Shown one piece after another: positions 57,983 through 64,000 of a DNA stretch of 64,000 nucleotides. Within the stretch, counting starts at the first letter, position 1, and every line of letters begins with the position of its first letter. The stretch covers positions 5,404,509 through 5,468,508 of the forward strand of contig CP011020.1 of assembly GCA_001023535.1 (NCBI GenBank). Reading direction: 5' to 3'. The notes below the pieces were generated by a model. The model made no database searches. It was not told the DNA's origin and saw only the letters and a program-made list of their open reading frames with translations. A program made the translations under genes and the position numbers. The stretch is from Pseudomonas chlororaphis. Its GTDB lineage: Bacteria > Pseudomonadota > Gammaproteobacteria > Pseudomonadales > Pseudomonadaceae.

Positions 57983-59200
57983 ATGCAGACCACCTTGAGT
58001 GAAGCGGCTCGCCAACTGCCTCGCGCCGAAGAGGCCGAAAGCATCTTGCGCACGTGCGTGCACTGCGGCTTCTGCAATGCCACCTGTCCCACCTATCAGC
58101 TGCTCGGCGACGAACTGGATGGGCCGAGGGGGCGCATCTACCTGATCAAGCAAGTGCTCGAAGGCAACCCGGTCACGGCGAAGACCCAGCAACACCTGGA
58201 CCGTTGCCTGTCGTGCCGCAACTGCGAAACCACCTGCCCCTCCGGGGTCGACTACCACAACCTGCTGGACATCGGCCGCGCCGTGGTCGACTCGGCGGTG
58301 GCACGGCCGCTCGGCCAACGCCTGTTGCGCGAGGGCTTGCGGACGGTCGTGCCCAACCCCGGTGTGTTCAAGGGGCTGGTGGGCGGCGGCCGGGTGTTTC
58401 GTCCATGGCTGCCCGACACCTTGCGCGCCAAGGTGCCGCGCCACGTGCCTGCCGCCAAGCCACGACCGGTCAGCCGCCATGCCCGGCAGGTGCTCATGCT
58501 CGAAGGCTGTGTGCAACCGAGCCTGTCACCCAATACCAACGCGGCGGCGGCGCGGGTCCTGGATCGCCTGGGGATCAGTGTGACGGCCGTGGGCGAAGCC
58601 GGTTGTTGCGGTGCCGTGGACTATCACCTCGACGCCCAGGCCGCGGGTCTGGATCGTGCCCGGCGCAACATCGACGCGTGGTGGCCGAGCATCGAGAACG
58701 GTGCCGAAGCCATCGTGCAAACCGCCAGCGGTTGCGGCGCATTCATCAAGGACTACGGGCATTTGCTCGGCCACGACCCGGTCTACGCCGAAAAGGCGAA
58801 GGCAGTCAGCGCCCTGGCCAAGGACCTGGTTGAAGTGCTGCGCGAAGAACCACTGCAAACCCTGCGCGTGCACAGCGACCAGCGCCTGGCATTCCACTGC
58901 CCGTGCACCTTGCAGCACGCGCAAAAGCTGGGCGGCGCCGTCGAGGCAGTGCTGACGAAGCTCGGCTTCGAGCTCACAGAGGTCCCCGACAGCCACTTGT
59001 GTTGCGGCTCGGCGGGGACCTACTCGATCACCCAACCCGAACTGGCGAGACAACTGCGCGACAACAGACTCAACGCCCTGGAAAGCGGGCGCCCCGACGT
59101 GATCGTCACCGCCAACATCGGCTGCCAGTCCCACCTTGACGGGGCCGGCCGAACCCCGGTCCGACACTGGATCGAGTGGGTCGAAGCCGCGTTGCCTTAA
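57983..59200 (+). CDS. glcF: Glycolate oxidase iron-sulfur subunit GlcF
   Basis: A 405-residue protein with two ferredoxin-type 4Fe-4S motifs (CVHCGFCNATCP and CLSCRNCETTCP) and two CCG domains (GEAGCCGAVDYH; HLCCGSAGTYS). It transfers electrons from GlcDE to the respiratory chain. Confidence 0.95.
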   Translation: MQTTLSEAARQLPRAEEAESILRTCVHCGFCNATCPTYQLLGDELDGPRGRIYLIKQVLEGNPVTAKTQQHLDRCLSCRNCETTCPSGVDYHNLLDIGRAVVDSAVARPLGQRLLREGLRTVVPNPGVFKGLVGGGRVFRPWLPDTLRAKVPRHVPAAKPRPVSRHARQVLMLEGCVQPSLSPNTNAAAARVLDRLGISVTAVGEAGCCGAVDYHLDAQAAGLDRARRNIDAWWPSIENGAEAIVQTASGCGAFIKDYGHLLGHDPVYAEKAKAVSALAKDLVEVLREEPLQTLRVHSDQRLAFHCPCTLQHAQKLGGAVEAVLTKLGFELTEVPDSHLCCGSAGTYSITQPELARQLRDNRLNALESGRPDVIVTANIGCQSHLDGAGRTPVRHWIEWVEAALP

Positions 59201-59218
59201 CCCACCCTGGAGCCGCCC

Positions 59219-59620
59219 ATGAAAAGCAAAGCCATACTCGGCCAGAACGAAGTCAGCCGGATCCTCTCGGCCGCCCGCGATGAAGCCAACCGCAATCAGT
59301 GGGCCGTCGCCATCGTGATCGTCGATGACGGCGGTCACCCGCTGGCCCTGGAACGCCTCGATGGCTGTGCGCCCATAGGCGCCTACATCGCCACTGAAAA
59401 GGCCCGCACCTCGGCCCTCGGCCGGCGCGAATCCAAAGGTTATGAAGAGATGGTCAACGGTGGACGCCAGGCCTTTTTGTCCGCACCGTTGCTGACGTCA
59501 CTGGAGGGCGGCGTCCCGATCATTGTCGACGGCCACGTGATCGGCGCCGTCGGCGTGTCCGGGGTCAAGGCCGAACAGGACGCCCAGGTCGCCAAGGCCG
59601 GCGCGCAGTGCCTGGGTTGA
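59219..59620 (+). CDS. glcG: GlcG/HbpS family heme-binding protein
   Basis: A 133-residue GlcG/HbpS-fold protein (AIVIVDDGGHPLALERLDG; GGVPIIVDGHVIGAVGVSG). It is the standard last gene of the glc operon, starting 18 nt after glcF. The role in glycolate use is not established; relatives bind heme or cobalamin. Confidence 0.92.
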   Translation: MKSKAILGQNEVSRILSAARDEANRNQWAVAIVIVDDGGHPLALERLDGCAPIGAYIATEKARTSALGRRESKGYEEMVNGGRQAFLSAPLLTSLEGGVPIIVDGHVIGAVGVSGVKAEQDAQVAKAGAQCLG

Positions 59621-59671
59621 AGAGCACGCGACCCGCCTCGAGGGACCATTACCGGGCGTCCACCGGAGCGA

Positions 59672-60436
59672 TCAACCCGCAGTGACGGTCATTCCCCCGT
59701 CAACCATGACCACCGAACCCACCATGAAACTCGCGCGGCCGGATGCGAGAAACGCGACGACTTCGGCGATTTCCTCGGGCTGCGCGGCACGCCCGATGGG
59801 GGCGGCTTCGCCGTGCCGGGCCAGGAAACCCGGACCGTCGTCGACCACTTCATCAAGGATGTGGGTGACCACGTCACCGACGCCAATGGCATTGACGCGA
59901 ATGCCATGCTCGATCACTTCCAGCGCCAGTGTGCGGGTCAGTTGGGCCAACGCCCCTTTTGACGCGGTGTAGGCGGCAATGGTGGGAAAGGCAAAATAGG
60001 CGGCATAGGACGCGATGTTGACGATGGCCCCGGCGCGGTTGGGCATCATCGCCTTGACCGCTTCGCGGCAATGCAGGAACGCCGCAGTGGCGTTGACGGC
60101 CTGGATGCGCTCCCAATCGTCGCGGGTCATGTCGATGACCAATTTGTTGATGATGATGCCGGCGTTGTTGACCAGTATGTCCAGCCGCCCGAACTGCTCG
60201 ACGGCCAGGCCGACCGCGCGCTCCGCGGCGCCGTCTTCGGTGATGTCGGCCACCAGGGGCACCAGCCCGGGACGGGCGAGGTCTTCGACGGCGGGGTTGC
60301 GGTCCTCGGCCACGACCTTGGCACCACGCCCATGCAGCAACAATGCAATCGCCTTGCCGATGCCGCTGGCGGCGCCGGTGACCAGCGCGACTTTGCCTTC
60401 GACTTCGTGGGGTAGACCGTGCTTGATATCCGTCAT
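59672..60436 (-). CDS. Short-chain dehydrogenase/reductase
   Basis: A 254-residue SDR: VALVTGAASGIGKAIALLL, NNAGIIIN, IASYAA and the catalytic YTASKGALAQL (Tyr/Lys), with the C-terminal GSVVMVDGGMTV. The open frame extends upstream, but AGGAG is placed 7 nt before ATG 60436. It is divergent from an AraC regulator that probably controls it. The substrate is unknown; it is typical of sugar/polyol or 3-oxoacyl dehydrogenases. Confidence 0.88.
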   Translation of the reverse strand: MTDIKHGLPHEVEGKVALVTGAASGIGKAIALLLHGRGAKVVAEDRNPAVEDLARPGLVPLVADITEDGAAERAVGLAVEQFGRLDILVNNAGIIINKLVIDMTRDDWERIQAVNATAAFLHCREAVKAMMPNRAGAIVNIASYAAYFAFPTIAAYTASKGALAQLTRTLALEVIEHGIRVNAIGVGDVVTHILDEVVDDGPGFLARHGEAAPIGRAAQPEEIAEVVAFLASGRASFMVGSVVMVDGGMTVTAG

Positions 60437-60647
60437 GATGTTCTCCTGCGTTGCGAGCCGGTGAGGTATTCGCCGGCTCGGCGCCCGTGGGGCGCTGTCG
60501 TGATCGACGGTTTCACTGTCTCGCACCCGGGCGCGCCGGGCTTTCGCAGGCTTGCCTGCGCTGTCGGGGTTTTGCGCTGGCGTGAATGCCTGGCTCGGCG
60601 TCTTCTGCGTTACCCTGTCGACGCCCGCCCTCTCTGAGGGTTTGTCG

Positions 60648-61592
60648 ATGGAGCCTGCCGTGCACCCGCCTGAACATGATGACCTGGCCGCCCGTGATAC
60701 GCCGCGCATCCCGGCCGAATCGATGCCGCAGCACCTGCCGGCCCCCCCGCAGGCGTTGCCTTCGCACCCGCAACTGCAGGACGTGGTAGTGCAGTTGTTC
60801 AGCCATCACAGCGTTGTCGAGCCGATACGGGTGCCGGCCGTGGTGGAGCCGCTGCTGGTGCTGGTCCTGGCCGGCCGGGCCAAGGTCGAGGAACGCGCCC
60901 TCGACGGGGCGTGGGAAGCCGCCGAGGTCGAGGCTGGCGACTTCTTCCTCACCCACACCCACGAACCCTACGAGATGCGCTGGCAAACCATCGACTGTGA
61001 CGCCTTCGAGGTGATGCACCTGTACCTCGGTCTGCCACTGATCGACCAGGCTGCCCGTGACCTGCTGGGCGAGCATTGCGCACCAGTGAGCTTTGCCGAC
61101 CTCTCCGGAGCACGGGACGAACGCGTGAGCTTCATCCTCGATCAGTTGCGCGTCGAACTCATCGAGGAACGCCAACCCAGCCCGCTGTTCGTGCACGGTC
61201 TGGCCCAGGCCCTGGCCGTGCACCTGATCCGTCGCTACAGCGCCGCGCACAGCGGCCAGCGACGCCACAATGGGTTGCAGGCCTACAAGTTGCGCCGCGT
61301 CCTCACGGCGATGAACGCGTGCCTGGCCGATGACTTCCACCTTGCACACCTGGCCCGGATCGCCGACTTGAGCGAGTACCACTTCAGCCGGGTGTTCAAG
61401 CGGGCCACGGGGTTGTCGCCTTCGCAGTATTTCATCCGGCTGCGGATGAGTCGTGCCCGCCATCTGCTGCTCGAGACCGATCGCAGCATCATCGACATCG
61501 GGCTGGAGGTGGGTTATTCCAGCGCCAGCCATTTCTCCCAGGTGTTCCGTCGAGAAGTGGGCATCACGCCCAGCGCCTACCGCCAGGCGTGA
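60648..61592 (+). CDS. AraC-family transcriptional regulator
   Basis: A protein of about 314 residues: an N-terminal sensing region and a C-terminal double helix-turn-helix (LAHLARIADLSEYHFSRVFKRATGLSPSQYFIRLRMSRARHLLLE; IIDIGLEVGYSSASHFSQVFRREVGITPSAYR). An upstream in-frame start (60552) exists, but GAGGG 7 nt before ATG 60648 is better. It is divergent from the SDR, 211 nt apart, and followed by the DoxX gene. Confidence 0.9.
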   Translation: MEPAVHPPEHDDLAARDTPRIPAESMPQHLPAPPQALPSHPQLQDVVVQLFSHHSVVEPIRVPAVVEPLLVLVLAGRAKVEERALDGAWEAAEVEAGDFFLTHTHEPYEMRWQTIDCDAFEVMHLYLGLPLIDQAARDLLGEHCAPVSFADLSGARDERVSFILDQLRVELIEERQPSPLFVHGLAQALAVHLIRRYSAAHSGQRRHNGLQAYKLRRVLTAMNACLADDFHLAHLARIADLSEYHFSRVFKRATGLSPSQYFIRLRMSRARHLLLETDRSIIDIGLEVGYSSASHFSQVFRREVGITPSAYRQA

Positions 61593-61743
61593 TCGGTATA
61601 TGGGACGCATGCCGGTCTCTGCATGGGCCGATTGTTCTTCGCTGTTGAATACACATGGCAATCGCACAGGGTTTATCGCCTGGGCCCAAACCGTAAAGAT
61701 GCTTGCCAGCCCCTGTCACCCGCCGCCGCGCGAAGGACCTGCC

Positions 61744-62250
61744 ATGCACCTTGCAAACCCAACGCTACGCGCCGCCCTGGCCGCCCTCAACGCCCGGGCC
61801 CTGCGCTTGGAACCGTACCTGTACGCCATGCTGCGAACTGTCTTCGCGCTCGTGCTGTTCACCCACGGACTGCCCAAGGCCCTGGGCACGGCCCACGGCT
61901 CGATGGCCGACCCGATGGCCGCATCGATCAACCTGATCCAGAACGTGATGGGATTGCCGTTCGCCACACAGTTGGCGGTTCTGGTCATGCTGCTGGAAAC
62001 AGTGGGCGCCGTCATGCTGGCGATCGGTCTGGCCACCCGCGGGGTCGCGCTGCTGATCGCCGTTCAGATGCTTGCCATCAGTTACGCGCTCGGGCCGACC
62101 TGGCCCTGGATAGACCGGGGCATTGAGTTTCCCGTGTTGATGGGATGCCTTGCACTCTACCTCGTGGCGCGCGGCGGCGGAGCGTACTCAGCGGATGCCC
62201 ACCTGCTGCGGGTTACAATCGGGCCTTCTTGGTCAAGGAAGATTCCTTGA
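61744..62250 (+). CDS. DoxX-family membrane protein
   Basis: A 168-residue protein with about four membrane segments and DoxX features (LYAMLRTVFALVLFTHGLPKAL; LLETVGAVMLAIGLATR). GAAGGA precedes ATG 61744. DoxX proteins are quinone- or redox-linked inner-membrane proteins of uncertain role. It is co-directional with the AraC gene but separated by 151 nt. Confidence 0.87.
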   Translation: MHLANPTLRAALAALNARALRLEPYLYAMLRTVFALVLFTHGLPKALGTAHGSMADPMAASINLIQNVMGLPFATQLAVLVMLLETVGAVMLAIGLATRGVALLIAVQMLAISYALGPTWPWIDRGIEFPVLMGCLALYLVARGGGAYSADAHLLRVTIGPSWSRKIP

Positions 62251-62252
62251 CC
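62231..62252. terminator. Perfect hairpin at the end of the DoxX gene
   Basis: GGTCAAGGAA pairs with TTCCTTGACC around a GA loop and includes the stop codon. No T-run follows. Another dyad (CGAAGTAG...CTACTTCG) lies just before the exbD stop and could end the opposite transcript. Confidence 0.4.
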
Positions 62253-62345
62253 CACCCCATCACCACACCCGACGCCGTTCTATCCCATGACCCTATCGAG
62301 GCTCCGGGATATGCGGCGACGAAGTAGCGCCAGATGCGCGCGCCC

Positions 62346-62747
62346 CTACTTCGCGGTAATCACCGACAGCTTGGTGATCCCCGCCCGTTCGATCGAAGCC
62401 ATCGCCCGTGCTACTTCACCGTAGTTCACCCCGTTGTCCGCCTGCAATTGCACGCGCACCTCGGGGTTCTTCGCCTTGGCCGCCTGCAGGTTGGTTTCGA
62501 GCAGATCCGCCTGGATTTCATCCTTGTCGATGAACACCTTGCCTTTGTCATCGATGCTCACCACCAGCGGGTCTTTCTGCTCCACCGGCGCCACCGACTC
62601 GGTCTTGGGCAGGTTGATCGGGATCGCGTTGGTCAGCAGCGGCGCGGTGACGATGAACACCACCAGCAGCACCAGCATGACGTCCACCAAGGGTGTGACG
62701 TTGATCTCGCTGAGCACTTCATCGCTGTCTTGTGTGGAGAAGGCCAT
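62346..62747 (-). CDS. exbD: Biopolymer transport protein ExbD
   Basis: A 133-residue protein: short cytoplasmic N-terminus, one membrane helix with the essential Asp (EINVTPLVDVMLVLLVVFIV), and a periplasmic domain. With ExbB it converts proton-motive force for TonB-dependent uptake. It follows exbB with a 1-nt gap on the minus strand. Confidence 0.95.
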   Translation of the reverse strand: MAFSTQDSDEVLSEINVTPLVDVMLVLLVVFIVTAPLLTNAIPINLPKTESVAPVEQKDPLVVSIDDKGKVFIDKDEIQADLLETNLQAAKAKNPEVRVQLQADNGVNYGEVARAMASIERAGITKLSVITAK

Positions 62748-62748
62748 G

Positions 62749-63489
62749 TCAGGAGGCCTCCTTGACAGCTTGGCCGGCGACGGTCGCCCCGGACTTGTTC
62801 AGCACCGGGTGCAGCAGCACTCGGAACGCGTGTTTTTGCGCCAGGCTGTAGAAGTCGTGGGCGAAATCATCGAGGTCGGCGGCGGCCAGCTTCAGGCGAC
62901 GCAGCAAGTAGTTGTAGACCAGCACCGCCGGCACCGCGACGGCGATCCCCACACCCGTGGCAACCAGCGCCGCGCCGATCGGGCCGGCGACGGTTTCAAG
63001 GCTTGCCGAGCCCGCTGCGCTGATGCCTTTCAAGGCCGACATGATCCCCCAGACGGTGCCGAACAGGCCGATGAAGGGCGAGGTGCTGCCGACACTGGCG
63101 AGAATCGCCAGCCCGGATTCCAGCGAGCGCCGCTCTCGCACGATCTGCTGGCGCAGGGCCCTTTCGAGCCGGTCCTGATGGTTGATCGACTGACTGAGGT
63201 CGGCATTGGCCGGGTCATTGACCTGGATCGCCGCATAACCGGCCAACGCGACACGGGCGGCGGCACCGGGCTGGCTGTGGGCAAGCTCGGCGGCGGAGTC
63301 CAGGCTCGACGCTGCCCAGAAACGCTTGTGGAAGGTTCGATCCTGCCTCTTGAGACGGGTGAACTGCACGCCCTTGAACAGGGCGAGCCCCCAGGTCACG
63401 ACGGAAAAAAGGATCAACAGCCAGATGACGGAGTGTTCGGTGGATTCGAAGGGGGATGCAATCAGGTTCATGCTCGGGTTCTCCAACAA
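62749..63489 (-). CDS. exbB: Biopolymer transport protein ExbB
   Basis: A 246-residue MotA/TolQ/ExbB family protein with three membrane helices (VIWLLILFSVVTWGLALF; STSPFIGLFGTVWGIMSALKGI; AVAVPAVLVYNYLLRRL). It forms the pentameric channel that works with ExbD and TonB. GGAGAA precedes the start. It is cotranscribed with the tonB gene upstream on this strand. Confidence 0.95.
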   Translation of the reverse strand: MLENPSMNLIASPFESTEHSVIWLLILFSVVTWGLALFKGVQFTRLKRQDRTFHKRFWAASSLDSAAELAHSQPGAAARVALAGYAAIQVNDPANADLSQSINHQDRLERALRQQIVRERRSLESGLAILASVGSTSPFIGLFGTVWGIMSALKGISAAGSASLETVAGPIGAALVATGVGIAVAVPAVLVYNYLLRRLKLAAADLDDFAHDFYSLAQKHAFRVLLHPVLNKSGATVAGQAVKEAS

Positions 63490-63556
63490 GACAATGGATC
63501 GGTTTTAGCGATGCGCCTTTTGCCAGGTGGCCCGCGGTGTACGTGGTTAACTCGGG

Positions 63557-64000
63557 TTACTTGATCTTGAAATCGATGGGCACGCTGACCCAGCCGTCCT
63601 GGGGCACATCGCCCTGCTTGGCCGGAACAAAACTCCAGCCCTTGACCGCCGCCAACGCGGCAGCATCGAGCGGCTCGCGACCGCTGCTCTTCTGGATCTG
63701 GATTTCGCCGGGCTTGCCGTTGGCCAGCACATGCACGCGCAACAGCACCGTGCCTTCCCAGCCGCGACGCATCGCCAGCGAGGGATACTGCGGCGCCGGA
63801 TTCTTCAGGTAACCGGCGCTGGCGGATGCCGGGGTCACCGGGGTCGGTGCCGGGGGAGCCGGCGGCGCGGGGGCGGCGACCGTGGGTGCTGGCGCAACGG
63901 GTGGCGGTGTGGGCGCCACGGGCTTGGCCACCGGTTTGGGCAGCGGCTTGACCACCGGTTTAGGCTTGGGCAAAGGTTTGGGCGGCGGTGGCTTCACAGC
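63557..64000 (-). CDS. tonB: TonB, C-terminal part (5' end outside window)
   Basis: The frame is open to the window end. The visible 147 codons hold the Pro/Lys/Ala-rich periplasm-spanning region and a complete TonB C-terminal domain (PQYPSLAMRRGWEGTVLLRVHVLANGKPGEIQI; LDAAALAAVKGWSFVPA). The N-terminal membrane anchor is missing because the gene continues beyond 64000. It is followed by exbB and exbD, forming a complete energising system. Confidence 0.93.
   Translation of the reverse strand, partial: AVKPPPPKPLPKPKPVVKPLPKPVAKPVAPTPPPVAPAPTVAAPAPPAPPAPTPVTPASASAGYLKNPAPQYPSLAMRRGWEGTVLLRVHVLANGKPGEIQIQKSSGREPLDAAALAAVKGWSFVPAKQGDVPQDGWVSVPIDFKIK

Noticed and set aside
1..64000. CRISPR array, tRNA/rRNA genes, insertion sequence transposase or prophage genes
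   Set aside because: Looked for on both strands by eye; no regularly spaced repeats, tRNA-like cloverleaf end or transposase/integrase product was recognised.

Overview
The window is a high-GC, gene-dense chromosomal segment of a Pseudomonas, most likely of the P. fluorescens group. This is inferred from gene content (glcCDEFG, a ppnN end, a tonB-exbB-exbD end, many LysR/GntR/TetR regulators, orphan catabolic islands), from codon use, and from a Pseudomonas-type intergenic palindrome at 1043-1209. No rRNA, tRNA, CRISPR array, transposase or phage gene was seen.

Layout. 1-1034 is the end of ppnN. 1253-8209 is a minus-strand LysR-controlled unit: aconitase A paralogue, lactonase, ACS-type MFS permease, and a solute-binding protein with no signal peptide. 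8500-18145 is an acid-sugar/hydroxy-acid island: two GntR regulators with a duplicated winged helix, 3-oxo-tetronate kinase and decarboxylase (otnK/otnC), an isocitrate/isopropylmalate-type dehydrogenase, an AbrB permease, an Asp/Glu-racemase-fold protein, a PhaB-like SDR and a CitMHS transporter. An AAATTGTAC motif recurs in its promoters. A chemoreceptor follows (18319-19941). 20059-24510 holds two TetR regulators around an oxidoreductase/lipoprotein-hydrolase operon. 24722-28573 is a complete accessory Mla lipid-transport operon in the order F-E-D-A-C-B. 28547-33569 is an AcoR-type sigma-54 activator diverging from a dehydrogenase / TIM-barrel isomerase / sugar-binding-protein operon that has a textbook -24/-12 promoter.

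The most interesting region is 34530-51115. Its core operon (42133-51115) encodes a cupin and a stand-alone MetRS-like enzyme (together the two halves of the cupin/MetRS hydrazine synthetases), a DAO-type flavoenzyme, a leaderless type-I periplasmic-binding-fold protein, a lysine/ornithine N-hydroxylase, an SbnA/SbnB pair for L-2,3-diaminopropionate, and a large FAD/NAD(P)-binding protein. The operon ends at a clear terminator and is followed by a LysR gene. Upstream lie an exporter-type MFS, an M20 amidohydrolase, a serine O-acetyltransferase, and an ADH-ALDH-GNAT-GST operon. I read this as a biosynthetic cluster for an N-N-bonded (hydrazine-derived) small molecule that also uses diaminopropionate. 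No NRPS or PKS is present, so the product would be a small amino-acid-like compound. The product is not known to me.

52504-61592 returns to ordinary accessory metabolism: an SDR with an altered catalytic motif beside a LysR gene, the glycolate oxidase operon glcDEFG with divergent glcC and two PdhR/GlcC-type operators, then an SDR, an AraC regulator and a DoxX protein. The window closes with exbD, exbB and the C-terminal part of tonB on the minus strand.
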